A DNA stretch of 48,625 nucleotides. Origin: Actinomycetes bacterium. GTDB taxonomy: Bacteria > Actinomycetota > Thermoleophilia > Gaiellales > F1-60-MAGs149. The position numbers and the translations under genes are program-made. Positions 34,108 through 41,657 of the stretch are shown here, piece after piece. Position 1 is the first letter of the stretch; the number at the start of each line of letters is the position of its first letter. Below the pieces are notes generated by a model that was not told where the DNA came from, made no database searches, and saw only the letters and a program-made list of their open reading frames with translations. The DNA lies in contig JANYCN010000082.1 in the NCBI GenBank assembly GCA_025360225.1, positions 1 to 48,625 on the forward strand. The letters are read 5' to 3'.

Positions 34108-34117
34108 AGTACGAGCC
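34105..34117 (+). promoter_or_regulatory. Leaderless-type -10 element before ferredoxin gene
   Basis: TAGAGT (34105-34110), 7-base spacer, GTG at 34118. It overlaps the stop codon of the GntR gene. Confidence 0.5.
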
Positions 34118-34429
34118 GTGACGTACATCATCACCGAACCCTGCATCGACGTGATGGACAAGTCCTGCGTCGAGGTCTGCCCCGTCGACTGCATCCACGA
34201 GACGGACCACATGCTCGTGATCGACCCCGAGGAGTGCATCGACTGCGGGGCCTGCGAGCCAGAGTGTCCCGTCGAGGCGATCTTCCCGGAGGACGCCGTT
34301 CCCGACGTGATGGAGGCGTTCATCAAGATCAACTACGCCTACCCCGACGGTCTTGACAAGGTTGCCGAGCTCGTTGCCAGCCGGATCGCCGATTGCCCGC
34401 CGCCGCCGATCGCCGGGCACCGCGAGTAA
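34118..34429 (+). CDS. fdxA: Ferredoxin (7Fe / 4Fe-4S type)
   Basis: A 103-residue small electron carrier. The N-terminal cluster motif has C9, C17 and C21 (CIDVMDKSCVEVCPVDC), as in seven-iron ferredoxins with a 3Fe-4S site. The second motif CIDCGACEPECPVEA (near 43-57) is a full C-x2-C-x2-C-x3-CP 4Fe-4S site. The ~40-residue C-terminal extension is usual for the actinobacterial FdxA type. Its electron partner is not evident; the acyl-CoA dehydrogenase uses electron-transfer flavoprotein rather than this protein, and cytochrome P450 genes are not nearby. Confidence 0.92.
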   Translation: MTYIITEPCIDVMDKSCVEVCPVDCIHETDHMLVIDPEECIDCGACEPECPVEAIFPEDAVPDVMEAFIKINYAYPDGLDKVAELVASRIADCPPPPIAGHRE

Positions 34430-34435
34430 CGCAGA

Positions 34436-36310
34436 TCAGCCGTCGCCGGCGTCGGTGCTCGCACTGATGCCCCGTCGAACCTCGCCAAACGACAGCCCTT
34501 CACGGCTGAGGAAGACGAGGCCGAGGCCCGCACCGAGTGCGATCTCGATCACCTGGAGCCCGATCGCGAACGCGACGCCCGTGGTGAAGTCGATCCCGTA
34601 GATCGTCGACATCGCACCGGCGACGGTGAGCTGGAAGGAGCCGACGTTCCCGGGCGTGACCTGGATCAGCCCGATGATGTTCGACGCGAGGAACACGACG
34701 GCAGCGACGCCGAGGGCGTCCTTGGTGATGCCGAACGCGCGCAGCGTGAGCCAGATGCCGATCACCTGAGCCGCCCACGAGACGAGCCCCCCCATGAGGC
34801 TCCGGACGGTGCGGACCGGATCGCGGAGAAGCCGCTGGCCGTGCCCCATCTCGCGGATCACCGCCTCGGCGCTGCGCAAGAACGTGCGCCATGACCTCGC
34901 AACGGGCTCGTCCGGCTGGTCGTTTGGGTGCCAGCGCCGCTGCCACCACGACACGAGCTGGACCGCACCGACCGCAAGCACGAGCGCACCGATCGCCGCG
35001 AGCAGCGTGACGAAGCTGTCGATCGCACCGGCCGGCACGTCGGGAAGCACGAGGAACATCGCGGCGACAACGAGGACGAGCGTCGCACCAAGGATCACCT
35101 GCTCCATCACCAGCGTGCCGGCGATCGTCGCCATCGGGATCGTCACGCCGGCATCTTTGACGACGCGTCGGCGCAGGACGAAGAGACGTCCGACCTCGCC
35201 AAGCCGCGCGACCAGCGCAGAGTTGAGCAGGAAGCCGACGAAGATCGCCGGCACGACCTGGCGGTAGCGGAAACGCGGGACCCCGGGGATCGTGTCGAGG
35301 CTCGCCTTCCAGACGACCGCTTTGAACCAGACTGACACGAGGTTCGCGACGAGCGCCCCCGCGACGAGCGGCAGCGACAGCGAGCGGAACATCACCGCGG
35401 TGTCGTGGAGGTTTTGCCGGTTCAGACGCTCCGAGGCGACCGTCACGAGGACAGCAGCCACGGCGACAACGAGGCCGACGCGCGGCCACGAGGTGCGTCG
35501 TTCTGGCGCGAGCGCTGCAAGCTCGCCGACCGTGACGGCCGAGAATCCCGCGTCGTCGACGGCGCGGAGGATCGTAGGTAAGGCGTCGGCGGTCTGGCCG
35601 CGATCGGCGGAGCCGTTCCCATCCGCGTCGTGGAGGAGCAGGATCGCTCCCGGTCGGATCGCCTTCAGTGATCGGTCGGCGATCACCTCGGCACCCGGGA
35701 GGGCCGTGTCGAACACGCCTTTCGTCCAGCCGACGACGCGGTAGCCGAGCCGTTGACACGTCCGTACAACGAGCGGGTTGCGAAACCCGTGCGGTGCGCG
35801 GAGGTAACGCACGTCGTCGGCGCCGCACTCAGCGAGCACCTCCTGCGTTCGCCAGAGCTCGTCCGCGATCGTCTGGCTGCGACAGAACACGAGGATCCGG
35901 TGCGTGTAGGTGTGGTTCGCGACCTCGTGTCCCTCCTCGACGATCCGCCGCACGATCTCGGGATGCGCCGCTGCGTGCCGCCCCAGGATGAAGAACGTGG
36001 CGTGCTTACCGGCGTCGCGCAGCGCGTCGAGGATGCGCGGTGTCGTGTCCGGCGATGGACCGTCGTCGAAGGTGATCGCGATCACCGGCGCCGTCACGCC
36101 CGTGCCGTCGATGACCCGCCCGAACACGGGGGAGTTTGGCGCGAAACACCCGAACGAGGTGAGCGTCAGGGTGCTCGCGTAGGCGACGTCGACGGTCCAG
36201 GCAGCCCAGCCGAGGTGAAGCGACACGAACGACAGGTCAAGCCCGACGGTGATCACGGCGCCGCCAAGAGCGACGGCGACGTAGCGGACGAGCGTCTCGT
36301 TCCGGGTCAT
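34436..36310 (-). CDS. Polysaccharide deacetylase (NodB) fused to LPG-flippase-like membrane domain
   Basis: A 624-residue single frame. Helices at about 8-24 and 32-52, then a NodB domain at 75-265 with TFDDG (80-84), H133 and H137 (HTYTH), RAPHG (171-175) and LLLHD (224-228), so the metal and catalytic residues look intact. A helix at 278-293 follows, then a UPF0104/LPG-synthase-TM-type domain at about 305-610 (FVGFLLNSALVARLGEVGRLFVLRRR and ASNIIGLIQVTPGNVGSFQ are typical). Start ATG 36310, overlapping the GT4 gene (ATGA). The frame reading back to 36364 is inside the GT4 gene. It may N- or O-deacetylate a glycan or glycolipid and also help flip it. Confidence 0.88.
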   Translation of the reverse strand: MTRNETLVRYVAVALGGAVITVGLDLSFVSLHLGWAAWTVDVAYASTLTLTSFGCFAPNSPVFGRVIDGTGVTAPVIAITFDDGPSPDTTPRILDALRDAGKHATFFILGRHAAAHPEIVRRIVEEGHEVANHTYTHRILVFCRSQTIADELWRTQEVLAECGADDVRYLRAPHGFRNPLVVRTCQRLGYRVVGWTKGVFDTALPGAEVIADRSLKAIRPGAILLLHDADGNGSADRGQTADALPTILRAVDDAGFSAVTVGELAALAPERRTSWPRVGLVVAVAAVLVTVASERLNRQNLHDTAVMFRSLSLPLVAGALVANLVSVWFKAVVWKASLDTIPGVPRFRYRQVVPAIFVGFLLNSALVARLGEVGRLFVLRRRVVKDAGVTIPMATIAGTLVMEQVILGATLVLVVAAMFLVLPDVPAGAIDSFVTLLAAIGALVLAVGAVQLVSWWQRRWHPNDQPDEPVARSWRTFLRSAEAVIREMGHGQRLLRDPVRTVRSLMGGLVSWAAQVIGIWLTLRAFGITKDALGVAAVVFLASNIIGLIQVTPGNVGSFQLTVAGAMSTIYGIDFTTGVAFAIGLQVIEIALGAGLGLVFLSREGLSFGEVRRGISASTDAGDG

Positions 36311-37458
36311 CCGCGCATGAGCTCGAGGTAGTGCTGCTCCAGTTGCTCGGCGACACGAGACCACGCGTAGGTGGACACCGCCGTCTTTCGCCCTTCGCGG
36401 CCCATCCGCGCTCGCTCGGCGGGTCGGTCGAGAAGGTACATCAACCCTTCTGCGAAGCGGCTGGCATTGTCGGCCGGCGACACCATCAGCCCGTGCTTGC
36501 CGTGCTCCATCACGAGCTGAAACCCTGAGATGCGACTGGCGACGACGGGGCGTCCGCAGCTCATCGCCTCGAGGAGCACCATCCCGAACGACGCGCGGTT
36601 GCAGGGCGTGCAGTGCACGTCAGCGCTGGTGTAGTAGCGCGGGCGCTCCCAGTTGACGCGGCCGGCCCAGACGACGTCACGCTCGAGCGCGGCAGGCACC
36701 CGGCTGCGGTAGAACGACCGCAATGGCCCGTCGCCGACGACGACGAGCCGCACGTCGGCACCCCACTCTCGGCGAACGTGCCGGAACGCCTCGATCATCG
36801 TCCCAAGCCCGTTACGGGGATCGAAGCGACCGAGAAACAGGATGGTCTTCTTGCCGTCTGCAAGGTGCTCGAGCGGGTCGGCGTCTGGGGAGAAGTGGCG
36901 CTCGTCGATCCCGTTCGGGATCACGGTGTACTCGAACGGGAAGTACGGGGTGAGCGATCCGATGCACGCCTCAGACACGACGACCTTACCGTCGAGCCGC
37001 TTGATCGAGGCGCGTAGGAGCCAGCCGAACGCGTCAAGGAGCGGCCCAGGCGCGAACACCGAGTGGAACGTGCCGACGGTGATCGCCGAGTCGGGCGCCG
37101 CGATCGGTGCGAGCATCACCATGCCCGGGTTGTACGGCGCGTGGGTGTGGATGACGTCGAACCGGCGATCGCGAAACAGCTTCTTGAGCCGGTGGAGCAT
37201 TCGGAAGTCGACGGTGTGCAGGGTCTGAGAGGCGTTGCCGTAGAGGCGGACTGCTTGGCCCACTCGCAGGACCTCAAACGGCGCATGCTGCTCTGGGCGG
37301 TAGCCGGGGTCGACGACCGGCGGCGGGCGGAACAGGTTGCCGGTGATCACCGTCACCTCGTGCCCGCGCGCCTGCAGGTGCGTCGCCTGCCCGTGCACGT
37401 GCTCGGTGATCCCACCGAGCTGCGGGTAGTAGTAGTCGGTTACGATCGCGATTCGCAC
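36307..37458 (-). CDS. GT4-family glycosyltransferase
   Basis: A 383-residue GT-B fold enzyme. RIAIVTDYYYPQLGGITEHVHGQATHLQARGHEVTVIT opens the N-terminal Rossmann domain, and VVVSEACI and IPNGIDERHFSP mark the middle. The C-terminal nucleotide-sugar domain has LFLGRFDPRNGLGTMIEAF, VVVGDGPL and the ExxE region RASFGMVLLEAMSCGRPVVAS near 305. It resembles PimB'/PimC-type mannosyltransferases. Start GTG 37458 (the listed longer frame to 37677 crosses the divergent FmdB promoter). Coupled to the deacetylase-flippase gene downstream, suggesting a shared glycolipid product. Confidence 0.9.
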   Translation of the reverse strand: MRIAIVTDYYYPQLGGITEHVHGQATHLQARGHEVTVITGNLFRPPPVVDPGYRPEQHAPFEVLRVGQAVRLYGNASQTLHTVDFRMLHRLKKLFRDRRFDVIHTHAPYNPGMVMLAPIAAPDSAITVGTFHSVFAPGPLLDAFGWLLRASIKRLDGKVVVSEACIGSLTPYFPFEYTVIPNGIDERHFSPDADPLEHLADGKKTILFLGRFDPRNGLGTMIEAFRHVRREWGADVRLVVVGDGPLRSFYRSRVPAALERDVVWAGRVNWERPRYYTSADVHCTPCNRASFGMVLLEAMSCGRPVVASRISGFQLVMEHGKHGLMVSPADNASRFAEGLMYLLDRPAERARMGREGRKTAVSTYAWSRVAEQLEQHYLELMRG

Positions 37459-37472
37459 CGCCGAGGATCGTA
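37459..37472 (-). promoter_or_regulatory. Leaderless-type -10 element before GT4 gene
   Basis: On the minus strand TACGAT (37472 to 37467), 8-base spacer, GTG at 37458. Confidence 0.5.
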
Positions 37473-37498
37473 GCCGGGTAGCGCCGCACGCGGGATCG

Positions 37499-37525
37499 TT
37501 GGCACTGTCTGTGCCGGAGTGCCAA
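37499..37525. promoter_or_regulatory. CIRCE-like inverted repeat (HrcA operator type)
   Basis: TTGGCACTG, 9 bases, GAGTGCCAA. This has the exact 9-N9-9 geometry of CIRCE (consensus TTAGCACTC-N9-GAGTGCTAA). GC-rich actinobacterial versions have G and C at the third and seventh positions as here. The only broken pair is the innermost one (G facing G). It lies over the -35 region of the fmdB promoter and 40 bases from the divergent GT4 start, so it could repress either or both. Confidence 0.65.
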
Positions 37526-37530
37526 TCTGG

Positions 37531-37542
37531 CATACTGGGTGG
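37531..37542 (+). promoter_or_regulatory. Leaderless-type -10 element before fmdB gene
   Basis: CATACT (37531-37536), 6-base spacer, GTG at 37543. Slightly weaker than the other copies. The CIRCE-like site ends 5 bases before it. Confidence 0.5.
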
Positions 37543-37875
37543 GTGCCGATCTACGAGTACCGCTGCGCGAACGGGCATCTGACGGAGCGCTTCCAGCGCA
37601 TGTCTGACCCCGCTCTTGAGACGTGCGACACGTGCGCTGCGCCGGTGAAGAAGGTCCTGCACCCGGTCTCCATCCACTTCAAGGGCAGCGGTTTCTACAA
37701 CACCGACTACGGCCGCGGCAAGGGCGCCAACGCGACCGGCGACGGCAAGACGTCCGGAGAGGGATCCACATCAGAGCCATCAGGCTCGGCCGAGACCTCG
37801 AGCACGTCCTCGAGCTCGGCTCCTCCCGCTTCGTCGAGCCCACCGTCCAGCTCCTCGGGCAGCTCCGACAGCTAG
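37543..37875 (+). CDS. FmdB-family zinc ribbon protein
   Basis: A 110-residue protein. PIYEYRCANGHLTERFQRMSDPALETCDTCAAPVKKVLHPV (2-43) is the FmdB zinc ribbon: C7 with a following histidine in place of the usual second cysteine (CANGH), and CDTC near 29-32. The tail from about residue 60 is Ser/Pro/Gly-rich and unstructured. Start GTG 37543; the 8-codon longer frame to 37519 overlaps the CIRCE-like site and lacks homology. The family is often called a putative regulator with no proven role. A CIRCE-like operator upstream suggests heat-shock control. Confidence 0.88.
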   Translation: MPIYEYRCANGHLTERFQRMSDPALETCDTCAAPVKKVLHPVSIHFKGSGFYNTDYGRGKGANATGDGKTSGEGSTSEPSGSAETSSTSSSSAPPASSSPPSSSSGSSDS

Positions 37876-38088
37876 CCCCCGCCGCGTAGCTGGCGGTCGC
37901 TGCGAGGCGCGAACGAGCCCCGGCCCGCGACGATCGCTGGAGACCTTCAGCCTCGAGAAGCTGCCGCAACGCCACCGCCGTTTCGCCCGTCGCTCCGCGA
38001 CGGCAGGCGACCTGCCGCGGCCACGTCCCGATGAGAGCTCACTTGAAAGATCCTCATCACCCAAGGCGCTGATGGTTGCTCGGGCCCA

Positions 38089-38122
38089 CTCCAACTGCAC
38101 CGTGCCCACCGTGCACTTGGAG
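38089..38122. repeat. CAAGTGCAC dyad 1
   Basis: Arms 38089-38100 (CTCCAACTGCAC) and 38111-38122 (GTGCACTTGGAG), 10-base spacer, one mismatch. Confidence 0.7.
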
Positions 38123-38183
38123 TATCGCCGCAAAGGCAACGATCTCGCGATTGTGCTGTTCGATACGATCAACGCCTCGGTGC

Positions 38184-38211
38184 CAAGTGCACGGCGCGCG
38201 CGGTGCACTTG
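38184..38211. repeat. CAAGTGCAC dyad 2
   Basis: Arms 38184-38192 and 38203-38211, perfect 9 bp (CAAGTGCAC / GTGCACTTG), 10-base GC-rich spacer. The following bases (ACCATGACCACCCCC) resemble those after dyad 3. Confidence 0.75.
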
Positions 38212-38354
38212 ACCATGACCACCCCCACTGACAGCTCGTTCCTCCACTTCGGTTACCGGGAGCATCCCCCGGCCCGTCGCCTGCCGTCGCGGAGCGACAG
38301 GCGAAACACAGAGCGCGTCGTCGCCGTGACGGCGCAGCGATCCGGGGCAGTACA

Positions 38355-38382
38355 CAAGTGCACGGCGCGCGCCGTGCACTTG
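38355..38382. repeat. CAAGTGCAC dyad 3, full 28-bp palindrome
   Basis: Bases 38355-38368 and 38369-38382 are exact reverse complements (half-site CAAGTGCACGGCGC). It shares its architecture with dyad 2. A single half-site, CAAGTGCACG, recurs at 47691-47700 after the chemoreceptor-like gene. Confidence 0.8.
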
Positions 38383-38467
38383 GCCGTCGCCACCCCCGGC
38401 CGAGGCCCCCGTCACAAGAGGTCGGCGTTGGCGCGTGGGTGGGATCGAACGGGCTTCTTACGGGCTC

Positions 38468-38705
38468 CTAGTGGTCCGATTGTGAAATGGCGTGGTCATT
38501 CGCGCGCCTGGATCGTCCTGCGCTTGCCGGCTCCGCCACCCGTCCGGTGGCTCCGCCAGCCAGCTCCGTCGACCACGCCCCCGGCCCGCTCTGCGTGGCC
38601 GGATCGTGGGCTTCGCGGGAGCGTCGCGCGCCGCATGCGCTTGCCCCGCGCGCCGGCTCGCTCCGGACACCCGATGACGCCGCTCTTTGACAATCAGACG
38701 ACTAG
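38468..38705. mobile_element. CTAG-type miniature inverted-repeat element, copy C
   Basis: A 230-bp interior (38472-38701) between CTAG at 38468-38471 and 38702-38705. The left end is TGGTCCGATTGTGAAATGG; the right end read inward is TCGTCTGATTGTCAAAGAG. The orientation is opposite to copies A and B. The TAG stop of the minus-strand GGDEF/HD-GYP gene (38702-38704) lies inside the right CTAG, as in copy B with folB. No coding frame. Confidence 0.75.
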
Positions 38706-40873
38706 AGCCGACCGACGCGCAGGCGTTCGGCAGCAGCGGCCTGCTGCGTTTCGAGGACGGAGATTAGGGCTTCGACTGCGTCGGTGTCGAGGTGGGTGCC
38801 GGCACTGCGGCGGAGCTCGGTGACGGCGTCGTCGATGCTCTGACCGTCGTGGTAGGGTCGGTCGGAGGTGATCGCAGAGAACGCGTCGGCGACAGCGACG
38901 ACGCGAGCTTCGACCGCGATGTTCGTGCCGGCTTTGCCGTCGGGGTAGCCGGTTCCGTCCCAGCGTTCGTGGTGGGAGCGGACGGCGTCGCCAGCGTCGG
39001 CGAGGCCGGGGACGCGGCGGATGATCTGCTCGCCGATCTCAGCGTGGGCGCGCATGGTGATCCACTCGTCGTCGTCGAGGGGGCCACGCTTGGCGAGGAT
39101 GCGGTCGGGGATCGCAACCTTGCCGACGTCGTGCAGCCAGCCGCCCAGCTGGCAACGGATCACCATCGCCTCCTCGAGGTTCATCTGTCGCGCGATCAGT
39201 CCCGACAGCTCAGCGACCTGCTGGGAGTGCAGCTCAGGCATTCCCTCGCGCACTGCGGCGCTGAGCGCTAGGGCCTGCGCCAGACGCAGAGCCTCGGGCT
39301 CCTCGGCGACGAAGTCCTCGACCGTCATCTCGGTGAACAGGCGCACCTGGTCGCGCCCGCGGCGCTTCGCGGCGTACAGGGCACGGTCGGCGGCGTCAAC
39401 GATGCCCTCCGGCGACCAGAGCGACTCAGACGCTCTGACGGCGCCAACGGAGACGGAGACGGGCAAGGAGAAGTCGTCACCGGCCTTGATCGGCTCGACG
39501 TTCACCGCGCACCGTAAGGCGTTGCCGACGGCGCGCAGCGCCGCGTCGTCGCCGATGCCGGGAGCGACGACACAGAACTCCTCGCCGCCCCAGCGTGCGA
39601 CGGTGTCGTACTCACGCACGGCGGAGCGCAAGCGCCTGCCGATCTCCATCAGCACCTCGTCGCCGGCATGGTGGCCGTAGGTGTCGTTCACACGCTTGAA
39701 GCGATCGGCGTCGAGGAGGAACACGCCTGGCGGGTTGCCGTCGCGCAGAGCGCGGCGAAGCTCGCCGTTGAGGGCCTCAAGACAGCCGCGGCGGTTCCAG
39801 AGACCGGTGAGCGGATCGATCTTCGAGCGCGACTCGGCCTCGTCGCGCTCGCTCTCCATACGGGCAAGCGCGGCCCAGTTCTCGGCCCGCGCCCGACGAC
39901 CGGTGACCAGTCCGAACGCGAGGAACAGCACAGCGAAGCCGAGCAACACCAGCGAGAACGGCCCAACGCCGTCGAACGAGAGCAGCGGAGTGAGCGGCGC
40001 CGACGCCGCGAGAAACCAGTCGTTCGCGTTCCCAACGGACCTGGCGACGACCTGGGTTGCAACGCGGGCGCCACCAGCGTCGGCAACACCACCGATCGCC
40101 CCGCGACTGATCGAGCGCCACTGCAGCTCGCGCGGCCAGCCGAGCGCGGCGTCCCGCCGCTGCGGGCGACGCGAGTTAATCAGCGAGGCGCCGCTGTCCC
40201 GGTCGACGACGTCAACCTCAAGCCCCGGCGGCACGGCGTTGGCAATCGCCTCACGGAAGCTCTCGATCGTCACCTCGTAGTGGATGATCGCGAGAGCGCC
40301 GACAGGCCCGTCGAGGGGCGTCGAGTTCGAGATCACCCACTCATGGGTATCGGGAGACTCGTACGGCGCGGCCTGGTAGACCTGCCCGCTTGCCAACGCG
40401 ATCGTCGGCGCGAAGAACTTCTGTACCGACTCGTTCGGTGAGAGGCTCGCCGTGGAGGCGGTGATGCCGCGCACGACGCGCGCGTTCTCGCTACCCGACA
40501 CGTCGATGAAGCAGGCCTCGCCGATCGCGCCCGGATGCAGCACCTGCAGGTAGTTCAAGGCACCGGATACCTGGGCGGTCGTCGAGACGTCGGCGACCTT
40601 CGTCTCGCGTGGCCTTCCGTCAGCGTAGAACTGTGCGAACGCCGGGTTGCGCGACGTGATGAGCACGATGTCGCGAGCCCGCTGGAAGTACGCGTCAAGG
40701 ACCGCCGTCGCTGCCTGGACGGCGCTCCGGAGCCGCTCGTCCCGTGCCGCGTCATCCTGGGCGCGCTGCGTCGCGATCGATGTGACGCTGAGCAGCGCGA
40801 GCAGCACCGCAGCGCCGTACGCAGCGAGGGTGAGAGGGCGCGATCGCACGTCCCCGCGTCTATCGACCGTCAA
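38702..40873 (-). CDS. Membrane sensor with GGDEF and HD-GYP domains
   Basis: A 723-residue protein for cyclic-di-GMP turnover. Membrane helices at about 15-33 and 300-322 bracket a large extracytoplasmic Cache-like sensor (about 45-295). The GGDEF domain (about 345-510) has the intact site RWGGEEF and, five residues before it, the inhibitory I-site RxxD (REYD). The HD-GYP domain (about 530-720) has WLHDVGK, the HAEIGEQII helix, RSHHERWDGTGYPDG and the rest of the metal set. Both synthesis and breakdown look possible in one protein. Its stop codon abuts element C. The LCP-like gene upstream ends 24 bases before its start. Confidence 0.95.
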   Translation of the reverse strand: MTVDRRGDVRSRPLTLAAYGAAVLLALLSVTSIATQRAQDDAARDERLRSAVQAATAVLDAYFQRARDIVLITSRNPAFAQFYADGRPRETKVADVSTTAQVSGALNYLQVLHPGAIGEACFIDVSGSENARVVRGITASTASLSPNESVQKFFAPTIALASGQVYQAAPYESPDTHEWVISNSTPLDGPVGALAIIHYEVTIESFREAIANAVPPGLEVDVVDRDSGASLINSRRPQRRDAALGWPRELQWRSISRGAIGGVADAGGARVATQVVARSVGNANDWFLAASAPLTPLLSFDGVGPFSLVLLGFAVLFLAFGLVTGRRARAENWAALARMESERDEAESRSKIDPLTGLWNRRGCLEALNGELRRALRDGNPPGVFLLDADRFKRVNDTYGHHAGDEVLMEIGRRLRSAVREYDTVARWGGEEFCVVAPGIGDDAALRAVGNALRCAVNVEPIKAGDDFSLPVSVSVGAVRASESLWSPEGIVDAADRALYAAKRRGRDQVRLFTEMTVEDFVAEEPEALRLAQALALSAAVREGMPELHSQQVAELSGLIARQMNLEEAMVIRCQLGGWLHDVGKVAIPDRILAKRGPLDDDEWITMRAHAEIGEQIIRRVPGLADAGDAVRSHHERWDGTGYPDGKAGTNIAVEARVVAVADAFSAITSDRPYHDGQSIDDAVTELRRSAGTHLDTDAVEALISVLETQQAAAAERLRVGRL

Positions 40874-40897
40874 GAAGAGGGCCTTGAGGGGCGCCGC

Positions 40898-41617
40898 TCA
40901 GACGCCGGCTCGACAACCAGGCTGGAGCGGGTCAGTCGTGCTCCGTGACGGCGCTGCCGCGACACCGAGAAACGCATCGCGCACCGCAGCGTTGGCGCTC
41001 GAGGCCTGGAGAAATGTCGCACCGGCGATCGTCGTCGGCACTCCGCCGAGCGAGCAGGTGATCCGCCGCGACGCACGCAGGTCAACCCACACCATCGAGA
41101 CGGCGGTTGACACGTCGATGTCCGTGACCACGCCGCCGCGCACCAAGGCCGAGACATCGGGAAGACCGGCGTCAGCAACGATCGCGACGTGGTTGACTGG
41201 CACGCGAAGGTAGGCCACGACCGCACGGATGGTATCGTCGAGGCGCCCGCTCGCCCAGCTCGAACCGAGCGCGCCGAGACCGCCGCCCTGTCGCTGGACG
41301 CGGAGCGCCGCGGGAACGACGAGCACGGACACGAGCCCGTGGACAGGGTCAAGGCGCAACAGCGCGACCCCCTGACGGGCCCGTTGCGGGTCAGCGGGCA
41401 CCAGCAGCACGACGGTCGGCTGGGAGAGCGGGGCTTCGGCCGGTGAGAGCACCCCGGCGACGGCGCCACCGCCCGGCATCGCTGCGAGCCGGGCGTGCGC
41501 CTCGTCGAGCGCCGAGGCGAGCGCCCGGTAGCGGGCCAGACCAGCCCCACCCGCACTGGCGACGATGCCGGCGAGGAGGATCGCAGCGATCCAGCGAGGT
41601 CGGAGCAGCCGGCGCAC
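40898..41617 (-). CDS. Divergent LytR-CpsA-Psr (LCP)-like membrane protein
   Basis: A 239-residue protein with an N-terminal membrane anchor (WIAAILLAGIVASAGGAGL, 9-27). TVVLLVPADPQRARQGVALLRLDPVHGLVSVLVVPAALRV and LDDTIRAVVAYLRVPVNHVAIVADAGLPDVSALVRGGVVTDID follow the order and spacing of LCP domains (DSR strand, SIPRDT strand, gvpvdhy helix, lvdxlGGV). The usual SIPRD arginine/aspartate is replaced by VVPAA, so the phosphotransferase activity may be lost. The call rests on pattern memory and is tentative. It precedes the c-di-GMP gene on the same strand. Confidence 0.55.
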   Translation of the reverse strand: MRRLLRPRWIAAILLAGIVASAGGAGLARYRALASALDEAHARLAAMPGGGAVAGVLSPAEAPLSQPTVVLLVPADPQRARQGVALLRLDPVHGLVSVLVVPAALRVQRQGGGLGALGSSWASGRLDDTIRAVVAYLRVPVNHVAIVADAGLPDVSALVRGGVVTDIDVSTAVSMVWVDLRASRRITCSLGGVPTTIAGATFLQASSANAAVRDAFLGVAAAPSRSTTDPLQPGCRAGV

Positions 41618-41645
41618 GCCGGCAGCGTACCGACGAGCGCTCGTT

Positions 41646-41657
41646 TACGCTTGGCTC
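41646..41657 (+). promoter_or_regulatory. Leaderless-type -10 element before ROK kinase gene
   Basis: TACGCT (41646-41651), 6-base spacer TGGCTC, GTG at 41658. Confidence 0.6.

Larger units (their letters stand above)
37980..38307. repeat. Element with 32-bp terminal inverted repeats
   Basis: Arms 37980-38011 and 38276-38307 are reverse complements at 31 of 32 positions (core GTCGCTCCGCGACGGCAGGC). They enclose about 264 bases with no ORF of note but two CAAGTGCAC-type dyads. Size and end structure suggest a second kind of miniature element, unrelated in sequence to the CTAG family. No clear target duplication is seen. Confidence 0.65.
37876..38701. other. 826-base intergenic region made of repeats
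   Basis: No convincing gene on either strand. It holds an inverted-repeat element at 37980-38307, three CAAGTGCAC dyads (38089, 38184, 38355) and miniature element C (38468-38705). A short CCGCC/GGCGG hairpin follows the fmdB stop at about 37880. The remaining bases around 38390-38467 show nothing I can name. Confidence 0.7.

Noticed and set aside
38089-38382. Possible CRISPR-like spacing of the CAAGTGCAC repeats
   Set aside because: Only three dyads, unequal intervals, no constant spacer length and no cas genes in the window.
38420-38470. Possible tRNA T-arm (GGGTGGGATCGAAC) before element C
   Set aside because: The flanking stem bases do not pair and no acceptor or anticodon arms could be drawn, so neither a tRNA nor a clear remnant can be supported.
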